Origin: Spartobacteria bacterium UBA695
GTDB taxonomy: Bacteria > Verrucomicrobiota > Verrucomicrobiia > Chthoniobacterales > Chthoniobacteraceae
Direction: 5' to 3'
Length of the DNA: 64,000 nt
Assembly (NCBI GenBank): GCA_002298145.1
Contig: DBMP01000015.1
Coordinates: 186,001 to 250,000 of the forward strand
The notes under the pieces are model-generated. The model was given only the letters and a program-made list of their open reading frames with translations, was not told where the DNA came from and did not search any database. This document shows positions 52,076-61,136 of this stretch, one piece after another. Every line of letters begins with the position of its first letter. Within the stretch, counting starts at the first letter, position 1. The position numbers were made by a program, and so were the translations under genes.

Positions 52076-53001
52076 AACCCACTCTCCTCTGCCTGCTGCT
52101 GCTCGCCGCCGCCCCGCTGGCTCGCGGGGTCGATCTGGTAAGCGATAGCGTCTTTAACGATCCCTTCGACAACGCCGGGCCGGTCGGGAAAAAGCTCCAG
52201 TCCAACAGCACGGAAAAAAAAGCCGCCGACGGCTCCTTTCACGACCCCTTTGCCGAATCCAATTCCACGACCGCCGAACAGCCCGCCCCGGCCGTCTCCG
52301 ATCCGATCGAGAAAGTCAACCGCGTCTTTTTCACCTTCAACGACAAGCTCTACAGCTGGGTGCTCAAGCCCATCTCGCGCGGCTTCGGGTTCATCGCGCC
52401 CACGCCCGTGCGCGAATCGCTCGACCGCGCCTTCGTGAACCTGAAATACCCGGTGCGCGGCGTCAACAACCTGCTGGAAGGCCAGTTCACCGGCGCGGGC
52501 GTCGAGACCGCCCGTTTCGTCGTCAACACCACCGTCGGCATCGGCGGCCTCTTCGACCCGGCCAGCCGCTGGAAACTGAAGCCCCAACCGGCGGATTTCG
52601 ACCAGACCCTGGCCACCTACCGCATCCCCTCAGGGTTCTACCTGAACCTCCCCGTATTGGGCCCCTCCAGCGCGCGCGGCGCCGTGGGATCCGTGGGCGA
52701 CATGTTCCTGAACCCCACCTTCTACATCAACCCGGACTGGATCGGCCTCGCCGTCACGGGTGCAAACACCGTCAACTACACCTCGCTGCACTACAAGGAG
52801 TACGACACCCTCAAAGCAGGCACGCTGGACCCTTACGTCGCCATGCGCTCGGCCTACTTCGAGAACCGCCGCCACGCCCTGGAAAAGGTGCGGGCGAAAG
52901 CCCAGGATAAGGCACAAGATAACACTCAGGAAAAGGCTCAGGAAAAAGTCCAGAGCAAGCCGCGGGCGAAAACGAAGGTGGTGGGGCAGGACAAGAAATA
53001 G
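52072..53001 (+). CDS. mlaA: MlaA/VacJ-like outer-membrane protein, no lipobox
   Basis: 309 residues. The MlaA core (about 80-255) is clear: D-P-I-E-K-V-N-R-V-F-F, P-T-P-V-R-E-S, F-V-N-L-K-Y-P-V-R, F-x-x-N-T-T-V-G-I-G-G-L-F-D-P. E. coli MlaA is a lipoprotein; here the signal region L-A-A-A-P-L-A-R-G lacks a Cys, so acylation is unlikely. The C-terminus has low-complexity K-A-Q/E repeats. Clustering mlaA with mlaEFDC is unlike E. coli, where vacJ is separate. Confidence 0.93.
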   Translation: MKPTLLCLLLLAAAPLARGVDLVSDSVFNDPFDNAGPVGKKLQSNSTEKKAADGSFHDPFAESNSTTAEQPAPAVSDPIEKVNRVFFTFNDKLYSWVLKPISRGFGFIAPTPVRESLDRAFVNLKYPVRGVNNLLEGQFTGAGVETARFVVNTTVGIGGLFDPASRWKLKPQPADFDQTLATYRIPSGFYLNLPVLGPSSARGAVGSVGDMFLNPTFYINPDWIGLAVTGANTVNYTSLHYKEYDTLKAGTLDPYVAMRSAYFENRRHALEKVRAKAQDKAQDNTQEKAQEKVQSKPRAKTKVVGQDKK

Positions 53002-53109
53002 GGGAATAAGGGATCCGCTCTTTTTCGTCTTTATTCCATACCGTCAAGTTTCAAAAGTCGACCCCGATGCTTGCCGAGGTTAAGTGACGGCTAACCTATT
53101 CGCCTTTAT

Positions 53110-53322
53110 ATGCGCGACAAAAGCATGCTGCTCTTTTCCATGGTTCTGTTCTTCGGGAGCGTTATTCTCGCGATGAAGATCTACGGGGCATATTCCAACG
53201 GGGGCGCCGGTTACATCTATCTACGTGGATCTTCAATAACACAGACCCAAGGCATGCTGGGGAGCGTGTTGTTTCTTTTGGGAGGATTGTGGACTTTCTG
53301 TTGTTATCTTAACAAGAGATAA
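53110..53322 (+). CDS. small two-helix membrane protein, hypothetical
   Basis: 70 residues with hydrophobic segments about 6-24 and 48-66, and a G/S/Y-rich loop. No family recognised. Free-standing after the mla operon. Confidence 0.5.
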   Translation: MRDKSMLLFSMVLFFGSVILAMKIYGAYSNGGAGYIYLRGSSITQTQGMLGSVLFLLGGLWTFCCYLNKR

Positions 53323-53405
53323 CAGCATTAAGTTCAGGAATCTCCTGATTTTCCCGCCGTTGCCAACCCGAGATTGACAACGAGGTATTACGTAATAGGC
53401 CGCGC

Positions 53406-54065
53406 CTATTTCTTCGCCAGCAGGTCCTCAATCAGCGTCACGGCATTGGCGACCATCGCCGGAGCCTGCACGATCTCTTTCTTGTGTCCCGGTAGGAATC
53501 CGATAACCCGGCCGCCCCAGGGCGTGGTATTTTCCCAGGCCTGGGGGAAGGTCCCCTCCACGGTGGTCGTCTCCAGAAGCACTGTCACGGGGCAAACCTG
53601 CTCCAGACGCGTGTAGATTTCATCTTCACCCAAGTCCATCGGCTGCAATTTCTTGCAAAGCGGGTGGCGGCACTTGGAAACATCCACGCGGTAGGGGCGG
53701 ACCGGGTGGGTGGAGGGCTCCACGCCGTCCGGATCGCCGCCGCGCACCCAGCGCAGCCCCACAATTTCGCGCCACCAGGCCCATTGCCAAAACGCGGCAC
53801 TGGAGCCGTGGAGCAGCAGCAGCGGCTTACCGGCCTCGACATAGGCGCGCACGGCTTTTTCGGCGGCGGCGCTCGGGGCGGGCTGGCCGCAGGTCTCGCC
53901 AATCACGTTGAGGATGAGCAGCTCGGTCTTCTCCGCGAAGCCAGGGGCCTCCAGCGGAGAAAGATCGTTCTCGGCAAAAGCGATGGGGAAGCGGCCCGCG
54001 ATGGCTTCATGGAGAGCCGCCCCGGGGTGGGCGTCGTAATGGTCGTCGGCCAGGAAAGTAATCAT
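53406..54065 (-). CDS. ThuA-like (trehalose-utilisation domain) protein
   Basis: 219 residues from ATG 54065; a start at 54128 would add 21 unlikely residues. A glutamine-amidotransferase-like fold: F-L-A-D-D-H-Y-D-A-H-P, L-L-I-L-N-V-I-G, G-K-P-L-L-L-L-H-G-S-S-A-A-F, and a late G-R-V-I-G-F-L-P-G-H. Family members are sugar-related hydrolases or of unknown role. Divergent from the U32 gene across 86 bp. Confidence 0.8.
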   Translation of the reverse strand: MITFLADDHYDAHPGAALHEAIAGRFPIAFAENDLSPLEAPGFAEKTELLILNVIGETCGQPAPSAAAEKAVRAYVEAGKPLLLLHGSSAAFWQWAWWREIVGLRWVRGGDPDGVEPSTHPVRPYRVDVSKCRHPLCKKLQPMDLGEDEIYTRLEQVCPVTVLLETTTVEGTFPQAWENTTPWGGRVIGFLPGHKKEIVQAPAMVANAVTLIEDLLAKK

Positions 54066-54151
54066 GCCTTTATGGGATAGGGCACCAGGCGGGCGGTTGT
54101 CGAGCCTGCCCCTCGACTTTTGGGCCAATCTCGGGGAAGCTATTCCGCGAA

Positions 54152-55423
54152 ATGTCCACCCGCACCCAAAAACCCGAACTGATGTCCCCCGCCGGGGACT
54201 GGACCTGCCTGCGCGCCGCCCTCAAAGCCGGGGCCGACGCGGTTTACTTCGGCGTGCGAGGGATGAATATGCGGGCCAATTACAAGAACTTCACCGTGCC
54301 ACAGCTCCCCCGGATCGCCTCGGAATGCCACGCCGCCGGAGCGCGCGCTTACCTGGCGCTCAATACGATTGTCTACGAGCCGGAGCTGCGCAAGGTCGAG
54401 CGCATCCTGCTCGCCGCCCGCGACGCCGGGATCGACCGGATCATCTGCTGGGACTTCGCGGTGGTGGAAAAGGCGACGAAGCTCGGCCTCTCCGTGGCGC
54501 TCTCCACGCAGGCGTCGGTCTCGAATTCGGAGAGCCTGGCGGCCTGGCACCGGACGTTCGGCGTCCAGCGCTTTGTGCTCGCAAGGGAGTGCACGCTGGC
54601 CCACTTGCGGGCTATTCGCCGAGGGCTCTCGCGTATCCTGGGGGCGGAGACGGCCCGGGGTATCGAGATCGAGGTCTTTGCCCACGGGGCGATGTGCGTT
54701 TCGCTCAGCGGGCGCTGTTTTTTATCGGAGGAACGGCTGGGAAAATCCGGCAACCGGGGCGAATGCCTCCAGCCGTGCCGCCGCGAATACCGGATCGTGG
54801 ACGACGACGGCGGGCTCGCCTACCGGCTGGGGAGCAACTATCTGCTGAGCCCCCAGGATCTCTGCACGATGCCCTTCCTGGATCAGCTCCTCGACGCAGG
54901 CGTCTCAAGCCTCAAGCTTGAGGGCCGCGCACGTACTCCTGAGTATGTCGAGACCGTCACCGCCGCCTATCGTGAAGCGGTCGATTTCTATTTCGAGCGC
55001 AAGCGGAGCCCGGGCTTCCGCGAAGCGTTTGAGGAGCTGAAAAAGCGGCTCACGGAAAAGCTCGACGGCGCCTACCACCGGGGGCTTTCCAGCGGGTTCT
55101 ACATGGGCCAGCCGCTCAACCAATGGGCCTCGGGCCGGGGCAGCAGCGCCAGCCGCAGCAAGCAGATCGTGGGCGATGTGACCAACTATTACCGAAGAGC
55201 GGGCGCGGCAGAGGTGCAGGTGCGCGGCGCGCGCTTCGCCCTGGGCGACGAGCTCCTCATCCAGGGCCCCACCACGGGGAGCGTGCGCGTGCCGGTGACG
55301 TCGATCCAGATCGAGCACGAAGCCCGCGCGAGCGCCGAACGCGGCGAGCGGGTGGCCGTGGCCGTCCCCGAGCGGGTGCGCCCCCGCGACCGTGTCTTCC
55401 TGGTGACACTGCGGAAAGACTGA
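54152..55423 (+). CDS. U32 peptidase-family protein (TrhP/RlhA-like)
   Basis: 423 residues. U32 signature E-V-F-A-H-G-A-M-C-V-S-L-S-G-R-C and the Cys pair in G-E-C-L-Q-P-C-R, with four conserved cysteines. Family members TrhP and RlhA perform prephenate-dependent 5-hydroxylation of tRNA uridine or 23S rRNA cytidine, so RNA hydroxylation is more likely than proteolysis. The exact target is not decidable. Confidence 0.9.
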   Translation: MSTRTQKPELMSPAGDWTCLRAALKAGADAVYFGVRGMNMRANYKNFTVPQLPRIASECHAAGARAYLALNTIVYEPELRKVERILLAARDAGIDRIICWDFAVVEKATKLGLSVALSTQASVSNSESLAAWHRTFGVQRFVLARECTLAHLRAIRRGLSRILGAETARGIEIEVFAHGAMCVSLSGRCFLSEERLGKSGNRGECLQPCRREYRIVDDDGGLAYRLGSNYLLSPQDLCTMPFLDQLLDAGVSSLKLEGRARTPEYVETVTAAYREAVDFYFERKRSPGFREAFEELKKRLTEKLDGAYHRGLSSGFYMGQPLNQWASGRGSSASRSKQIVGDVTNYYRRAGAAEVQVRGARFALGDELLIQGPTTGSVRVPVTSIQIEHEARASAERGERVAVAVPERVRPRDRVFLVTLRKD

Positions 55424-55493
55424 CCCACCAACCGGGCATTTTTTGCGTTGCGGGAAAGAACAGACCGGCAGTTTGTTGCGAACTCCCAGGTAT

Positions 55494-56237
55494 ATGAAGC
55501 TAACTTTGACCTCATGGCAGGCCTCGGCGGCGCTCGTCTGCGCGAGCGTTGCAATGGCGTTTTCCCAGGTGCAGGCGGGCCTTTTAAAAGCCAGCCCCGC
55601 GCCACCCACTAATTTCCTGGAACACCCCGAGAAAATGGGCACCGACTGCGGCCGCACGCCCTTCAACCGCGTCTGGCGCAATCCCAGCCCCGCGGCATGG
55701 GACCGGGTGCGCGGCTTTGACCGGATCGTCATCCTCCCGGTCAATACCTCCTACCTGAAAGCCTCTCCACGTCTGCCGCAAAAAGACGTGTGCGAGGTTG
55801 CCAGCTACATGCGCGAGGAGTTCCAGAAAACCTTCGCGAGCGACGGCTACCACCACGTCATGCTGCGGCCCGGCCCGCGCACGCTCGTGCTGGAGCTGGC
55901 CCTCGTAGAGTTGCAGCCGACCAACGTTCCGGGCAACGTCCTACTGACCGGAGCGAGCGTCGTGGCGCCCGGCGCGAACGTCGTCGGCTCGCCGTTTACG
56001 CACGGCCGGATCGGCTTCGAAGCCAAGCTGCGCAACGCCGAGACGGGCGAGCTGCTGGCGCAATACGCCGACCGGGAATTTGACAAGCTCTCGATCGTCT
56101 CGTTCCGGGATTACTCCGAGTACGGCCACGGCCGCCGGGCCGTGCAAGACTGGGCAAAGGAGATGCAGCGCCTGGCCTCCACGCCCTGCCCGGTAAAGAT
56201 TCCCGGAGCCATGCGGGTGACGATGAACCCGTTCTGA
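55494..56237 (+). CDS. exported protein, possibly DUF3313-like
   Basis: 247 residues from ATG 55494, starting with a signal peptide (about 1-28, ending V-Q-A-G). The mature part has the I-V-I-L-P-V-N-T-S strand, a M-R-E-E-F helix and a long L-V-L-E-L-A-L-V-E-L-Q-P-T-N segment seen in DUF3313 putative lipoproteins; no lipobox Cys is present, so the assignment is tentative. Function unknown. Confidence 0.75.
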   Translation: MKLTLTSWQASAALVCASVAMAFSQVQAGLLKASPAPPTNFLEHPEKMGTDCGRTPFNRVWRNPSPAAWDRVRGFDRIVILPVNTSYLKASPRLPQKDVCEVASYMREEFQKTFASDGYHHVMLRPGPRTLVLELALVELQPTNVPGNVLLTGASVVAPGANVVGSPFTHGRIGFEAKLRNAETGELLAQYADREFDKLSIVSFRDYSEYGHGRRAVQDWAKEMQRLASTPCPVKIPGAMRVTMNPF

Positions 56238-56259
56238 GCTAGCCCCCAAAACGGCTGCC

Positions 56260-56694
56260 CTAACGGCTTACATACCAATAGCTAATGAACCGCCGGTATC
56301 GCTTCCTCCCGCGATTACGGCGGTTCACAATGCCTATTAAGAGGAACGAAATAATATTCAGGGCGAACCCGATCCCGAACCAGAGCGCGGCACTGCGGCA
56401 GGTTCGGTGGGCCCAGATGGCGCAAACTGCTCCGAAAAACGATAAAACGCCGAGCGCGGTAAAGAGGCGGATCACTTTCTGGTCCCGCTCATCGCATCGG
56501 GCCTGGAGCAGCTCCAGCTGGGTCGCGTCGGTCTCAAACTGGGGCGCCGGGGTGGCTGCGGGAGCGGCGTTCAGGGGCAGTGAAGCACCGCACGCCAGGA
56601 TGATGGCGAGTAGGACAAACCTTAGGGTGCAAAGGGAATAAGCCACGGGAACAAGGTAGTTTGCTTTTTCCACCGGCACAGGAAAAAGCCCCAT
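56260..56694 (-). CDS. small membrane protein, hypothetical
   Basis: 144 residues if started at ATG 56694 (an upstream start at 56739 is possible). Hydrophobic segments at about 27-42, 75-95 and 102-122; a charged coil precedes the last two. Ends in a basic R-N-R-G-R-K-R-Y-R-R tail. No family recognised. Confidence 0.55.
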   Translation of the reverse strand: MGLFPVPVEKANYLVPVAYSLCTLRFVLLAIILACGASLPLNAAPAATPAPQFETDATQLELLQARCDERDQKVIRLFTALGVLSFFGAVCAIWAHRTCRSAALWFGIGFALNIISFLLIGIVNRRNRGRKRYRRFISYWYVSR

Positions 56695-56781
56695 GCTGGC
56701 ACGGGACTTTGTTCTATGCGTTCGCCTCCCCCTAGGCAACTCAAAAACAGCGTAGCCTGAGGAGGTTAGGTGTCGTTTCCG

Positions 56782-57726
56782 TTACGGTTTGGAGTCCGGC
56801 TCGGCGCGCCTGCCGTTGAGCACTTCATACTGGGCCGCGCACCAGCAGCCGCCGAAGATGATGATCGATCCGGCGAGGTAAATCCACATCAGCACGGCAA
56901 TGACGCTCGCCAGCGTGCCGTAGATGACGTTGAAGCGGGCAAAGTTGCTCCAGTAGACGACGAACAGCTTTTGCAGGATCTGGAGAAACAACGTCGCCAG
57001 AAACGCCCCCATCCAAACCTCCCGGACATAGGTTTTCCGGCGCGGGGCATACTTGTAGAACATCAAGAGGCCGTAAAAGAGGACGGCAATGGGCAGGGTG
57101 AGCCGGGTGATGGAAAACGAATAGACCAGCACCTCGAAGCCCGCGACGGCATGGGCCCGCCAGTACGCCTCGATGGCTGTCATGAGCACGGGCGCGAGCA
57201 CGCCCAGGCCGAGCGTGGCCGCGAGGATCAAGACCATGCCAAAGTTGGCGATCGGCAGCCGCCACCAGGAGTATTCCTGCGTTCCCCAAGCCCGGTTGAC
57301 GCCGTGGACCAACGCCTGGAAGAAGCGCAGGGCGCTCCAAGCCAAGGCGAGCAGAGCGACGAACCCGGCCTGTCCCCTCGCCTTGAGCGCGCCGTGGACG
57401 GTTTCGGAGACGATGTCGCGCTCGTTGGGGTTGGTGGGGATGTACTGGCCGACGAAATGGAGCACCTGGCTGGCGACCTCTTCTTTGTTGCCGAGGATCA
57501 TGGTGCCCACGTAGACGAAAAGCAGCAGCAGAGGGAAAAGGGCGAAAAAGGCGTAATAACCGAATGACGCGGCCCGCAGTTCGCCATCGGTCTCCACGTA
57601 CCGGTTGATCGTGGTGACGATAATGGCCCAGAGTCGGCGGCCTCCCTCCAAAGCGCCGCTACAAAAGAGGCTCCCGATGCGTTGGCCCAGGGCAACCACG
57701 CGACTACGGAAGCTTTGAAGTCTCAT
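56782..57726 (-). CDS. YihY/BrkB-family inner-membrane protein
   Basis: 314 residues from ATG 57726. About six hydrophobic segments; conserved A-A-S-F-G-Y-Y-A-F-F-A-L-F-P near 50-65 and a late I-Y-L-A-G-S-I-I-I-F-G segment identify the BrkB/YihY group. Often misannotated as ribonuclease BN. Role unknown; suggested in membrane transport. Confidence 0.9.
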   Translation of the reverse strand: MRLQSFRSRVVALGQRIGSLFCSGALEGGRRLWAIIVTTINRYVETDGELRAASFGYYAFFALFPLLLLFVYVGTMILGNKEEVASQVLHFVGQYIPTNPNERDIVSETVHGALKARGQAGFVALLALAWSALRFFQALVHGVNRAWGTQEYSWWRLPIANFGMVLILAATLGLGVLAPVLMTAIEAYWRAHAVAGFEVLVYSFSITRLTLPIAVLFYGLLMFYKYAPRRKTYVREVWMGAFLATLFLQILQKLFVVYWSNFARFNVIYGTLASVIAVLMWIYLAGSIIIFGGCWCAAQYEVLNGRRAEPDSKP

Positions 57727-57870
57727 TTTCCCGCTCACTATAAGAGCTTTTCGAGGGGTGGCGAGTGGATATTTATGCCTCCAGGGCAAAGGCGAATGGC
57801 CTCAGCCAAAGGTGCTCTTGGGATCGCGGAAATCGAGGTCTGGGGAACGCCCCGCCTGCCCCCGTTTCCC

Positions 57871-57906
57871 CAAAAAAAGGGCGGTTCCCTTTTCAGAGAA
57901 CCGCCC
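57871..57906 (-). terminator. Rho-independent terminator of the stress-protein gene
   Basis: 9-bp stem GGGCGGTTC/GAACCGCCC (57879-57887 and 57898-57906), 10-nt loop; on the minus strand it is followed by TTTTTTT, 38 bp after the stop of the gene ending at 57944. Confidence 0.88.
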
Positions 57907-57943
57907 CGCTCTCCCAAATTTTTTCCGCCCCCTCGCAAGCGAT

Positions 57944-58504
57944 TTAATCCCCCGGCTTGGGGAATCCGCCCCGGCCTTGGTGGGACTCGTGGACCGAGGA
58001 TTCCGATCCCGTCGAGATGTCCTCGGCGTGATGGGTTTTCAGAATGTCCTTGGCCCGCTCCGCCAGCTCGGAATTCTCCGTGTGAATGGAAATGAGAATG
58101 TTGCCCTCCTTGATCTTCGACTCGTAGCGGCGGGCCTCGAACTCCGGGATCCCCATGCCAACGAGCGCCCCGACAATACCGCCCACGGCAGTCCCGACCG
58201 CCGCACCGCTCAAGGCCGCCATGATCGGACCGGCCGCGATAAAAGCTCCCAGCCCCGGAATGGCCAGGCTGCCAATGCCCGCAAGCCACCCCAGGATGCC
58301 TCCGACAACAAACCCCGTAGTGCCGCCCGTGGTAGCCCCCTCGGGAGCCTTGGTCTCGTGTTCGAGCGCGAAATCCCGGGTGCCCGACGTATCGGCAAAG
58401 AGCATCGAGATGTCACTGCTTAGGAATCCCGCGTTTTTCAGGCGATCCACGACGGTCTCGGCTTGTTGACGGGTATTGAGGATTGCGAATACAGATTTTT
58501 TCAT
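57944..58504 (-). CDS. general-stress GSP17M-like protein with glycine-zipper
   Basis: 186 residues. N-terminal ferredoxin-like start (S-V-F-A-I-L-N-T-R-Q-Q-A-E, D-R-L-K-N-A-G-F), a Gly/Ala-rich hydrophobic middle (about 60-125) with small-residue zippers, then I-L-I-S-I-H-T-E-N and a polar Ser/His tail. The family is associated with stress response; membrane association is likely from the zipper region. Confidence 0.8.
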   Translation of the reverse strand: MKKSVFAILNTRQQAETVVDRLKNAGFLSSDISMLFADTSGTRDFALEHETKAPEGATTGGTTGFVVGGILGWLAGIGSLAIPGLGAFIAAGPIMAALSGAAVGTAVGGIVGALVGMGIPEFEARRYESKIKEGNILISIHTENSELAERAKDILKTHHAEDISTGSESSVHESHQGRGGFPKPGD

Positions 58505-58690
58505 AGGTGATTAGTGACGCGTTTCTCTAAAAAGTTTCGGATCGACTCTGCCGGGCGGCCGTCATCCCCGGGCGCGCCATCGGCAAAAAAGAGGCTTGCG
58601 CCGCGGCATGGTTTGGCCCTCTAAATAGGGCTTTACCGGAACCCGCGGAGCCGACTTCCCCTGATTGGCGCGCCAGGGGGAGGCTTGTTT

Positions 58691-59455
58691 ATGAAATCTG
58701 CGCCTTTTTCACTTTCGAAACGACCCACCCGCACGGCCTACACGCTGCTGGAGCTCATGGCGGGCATGGCGATTCTGGTAGCGCTAATGACCCTCTCCAC
58801 CCCCGCGATCCAGGCGCTGCAAGGCCCGGGGAAAATGAGCACCGCGGCCTACGAGATCGCGGGCGTGCTGCAAAATGCCCGGACCTACGCGACGGCCAAC
58901 CGCACTTACGTCTGGGTCGGCTTTTTCGAGGAGGAGGCCGGGGCCCCCGGGACCGCCGGAAACGGGCGCATCCTGATGTCAGTGGTGGCCTCCCGCGATG
59001 GCACGGAAATTTACAATGAGAACGGCGACAGGGCGCAAATCGCCTCCGATCGTCTCATTCAAGTCGGCAAGCTGGTCAAAATTGAGAATGCGCATCTCGG
59101 CCTTTTCGATCTCGGCACCGGCGCGGACGCCTCGTTCGCCGGAAGGCCCGCCGTGGACGAATCCTACGGACGCTATGGCGAAATCAACCAGACCACGGGC
59201 AGCCGCCCCGCCACGACCTCCCGCTTCCCCTTCCAGTATCCGCTGAACAACGGCGCGCCCTCCTACCTTTTCCAAAAAACCCTCCTCTTCACCCCCCGGG
59301 GCGAGGCCAAGGTCAACGGCACCTACAAGATGCGCCCGGTAATCGAGCTCGGCCTGCAACCGGCGCGCGGAGGGCAGGTCGATTCGAGCAGCCAAAACGT
59401 TGCCGCCGTGCAAATTTCAGGCATTCTGGGAGCGGTGAAAATCTACCAACCATGA
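58691..59455 (+). CDS. type IV pilin/pseudopilin-like protein
   Basis: 254 residues from ATG 58691. Prepilin-type N-terminus: basic leader, then A-Y-T-L-L-E-L with Glu at +5, followed by a 20-residue hydrophobic helix. The residue before the cut is Ala, where Gly is nearly universal. Large for a major pilin; GspH-like or surface pseudopilin. Its stop overlaps the dCTP-deaminase start (ATGA). Confidence 0.85.
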   Translation: MKSAPFSLSKRPTRTAYTLLELMAGMAILVALMTLSTPAIQALQGPGKMSTAAYEIAGVLQNARTYATANRTYVWVGFFEEEAGAPGTAGNGRILMSVVASRDGTEIYNENGDRAQIASDRLIQVGKLVKIENAHLGLFDLGTGADASFAGRPAVDESYGRYGEINQTTGSRPATTSRFPFQYPLNNGAPSYLFQKTLLFTPRGEAKVNGTYKMRPVIELGLQPARGGQVDSSSQNVAAVQISGILGAVKIYQP

Positions 59456-60033
59456 TCCTGAACGACCTCCAAATCGCCGAACTCGCCCGCGAGGGCATGA
59501 TCGACCCATTTGCGCCGGAGCTGATCCGCTGCGAGGGGGCCACCCCCATCCTTTCCCATGGCCTTTCGAGCTATGGCTACGACCTGCGGCTTTCCCCCCG
59601 GGAGTTCAAGATTTTCCAGCACATCCCCGGCACGGTCGTGGACCCGAAGCATTTCAACCCGGAAAACCTCAAAACCGCCGCGCTGCTCCACGACGAGAAT
59701 GGCGACTACTTCATCCTGCCCAGCCGCAGCTACGGCCTGGGCGTGGCGGTGGAAGCCCTGCGCCTGCCGGAAAACGTCAGCGCCATCTGCGTCGGAAAGA
59801 GCACCTACGCGCGCTGCGGGATCATCGCCAACGTGACCCCGGCGGAAGCAGGCTGGCACGGGCATCTGACCCTGGAATTCTCGAACAGCAGCGCCGCCGA
59901 TTGCCGCGTCTACGCTGGCGAAGGCGTCGTACAGATGATCTTCTTCCGGGGCGAGCCGTGCGAAACCAGCTACAGCGACCGCAAAGGGAAATACCAGGAG
60001 CAACCCCAGCGCATCACCCTCCCCAAGGTCTAG
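59452..60033 (+). CDS. dcd: dCTP deaminase
   Basis: 193 residues, family length. Core block G-K-S-T-Y-A-R-C-G, then T-P-A-E-A-G-W-H-G-H with the catalytic Glu, and L-E-F-S-N. Converts dCTP to dUTP for thymidylate supply; some relatives go on to dUMP. Translationally coupled to a pseudopilin gene, an unusual pairing. Confidence 0.93.
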   Translation: MILNDLQIAELAREGMIDPFAPELIRCEGATPILSHGLSSYGYDLRLSPREFKIFQHIPGTVVDPKHFNPENLKTAALLHDENGDYFILPSRSYGLGVAVEALRLPENVSAICVGKSTYARCGIIANVTPAEAGWHGHLTLEFSNSSAADCRVYAGEGVVQMIFFRGEPCETSYSDRKGKYQEQPQRITLPKV

Positions 60034-60081
60034 AGCAAACAGAGAACGCCGCAGCGCTCATCTCCGCGTCTCACCTCGCCT

Positions 60082-61134
60082 CTACTCCAGCCCGAGCAGC
60101 ATCCGCTGCCAGGGCAGGATGCGCTCCAGCGTGGCGTCGGTATCCTGGGCAAGGTTTTCCAACAAACTCTTGGAGGCGATCAGCGAAGGGTCGATGCGAT
60201 GGTGCTCGGCGGCGTGATCCCGGCGAACCTTGAATTCATCAAAGCGCTTTTCCATCGCCGGAGTGGGCCGGGGACGGTGATTGCGGATCGGCTGCGGCCA
60301 CTCGCTCTCGGGTAGCGCCAGCGCCTGCTCGGCGGCCTGGAAAAACCGGCGGGCCCGTCCCCCGGAAAGATGCGGAACGTGGACCGGGTCCCCCTGGGCG
60401 AAGCGCTGCGCGGATTCGATTAAGAGGTCGTTGCGCAAAATATGGAAAGCGGGTTTATCGACCGCGCGGGCTTCGTCATCACGCCAATGCCACAGCGCCC
60501 GCAGCAACGCCGCCGAACGCCCGCGAAGGAGCCCGCTGCCGGAGATGCGCCAGACGGTTTCCGCTTCGCGCTCGCGGACAATCCGCGTGGCTTCAATGGC
60601 CTTTTCGCACGATTGCCGGAACCACTCCATGCGGCCAAGCTGACAGAGCTGGTCCTCCAGCTTGACGGCAAGCGCCTCCAGGTGCCGCGTATCGTTACCG
60701 GCGTACTCGATCATTTGCGGCGAGAGGGGCCGCCGGGCCCAGTTGGCCTTCTGCGAACCCTTGGCCAGCGTGATACCGAAATGGTTCAAAAGCAACGCGG
60801 CCAGGCTGAACTCGGTACAGCCCACCAGGCGCGCGGCAATCATCGTATCAAACACGCCGCCAACCTCCGTCAGCCCAGCGCGGCGCAGGAGCCGCAAGTC
60901 GTAATCAAGCCCCTGAATGATGATCTCGTGCCGGGGCAGCTCCGCGAAAAGCGGTTCCAGCGAGAACCCGGCCAGCGGATCGATGAGAACGTCCTGGCCA
61001 GGAATGCTGATCTGCACGAGGCAGAGCTTTTCGAAGTAGCAGTGGAGGCTGTCGGCCTCGGTATCGAGCCCAATGCGCCCCACTTGACGCATGGCGTCTA
61101 CAAATTCGGCAAGGGCTTCGGACGATTCGATCAC
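60082..61134 (-). CDS. rnd: ribonuclease D
   Basis: 350 residues. DEDDy exonuclease motifs: I G-L-D-T-E-A-D, II Q-G-L-D-Y-D, III Y-A-G-N-D with Tyr; then an HRDC-like domain about 200-285. 3'-5' exoribonuclease acting on structured RNA ends such as tRNA precursors. Starts 2 bp after the rho stop, so co-transcribed with coaE-rho. Confidence 0.94.
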   Translation of the reverse strand: MIESSEALAEFVDAMRQVGRIGLDTEADSLHCYFEKLCLVQISIPGQDVLIDPLAGFSLEPLFAELPRHEIIIQGLDYDLRLLRRAGLTEVGGVFDTMIAARLVGCTEFSLAALLLNHFGITLAKGSQKANWARRPLSPQMIEYAGNDTRHLEALAVKLEDQLCQLGRMEWFRQSCEKAIEATRIVREREAETVWRISGSGLLRGRSAALLRALWHWRDDEARAVDKPAFHILRNDLLIESAQRFAQGDPVHVPHLSGGRARRFFQAAEQALALPESEWPQPIRNHRPRPTPAMEKRFDEFKVRRDHAAEHHRIDPSLIASKSLLENLAQDTDATLERILPWQRMLLGLE

Positions 61135-61136
61135 TT

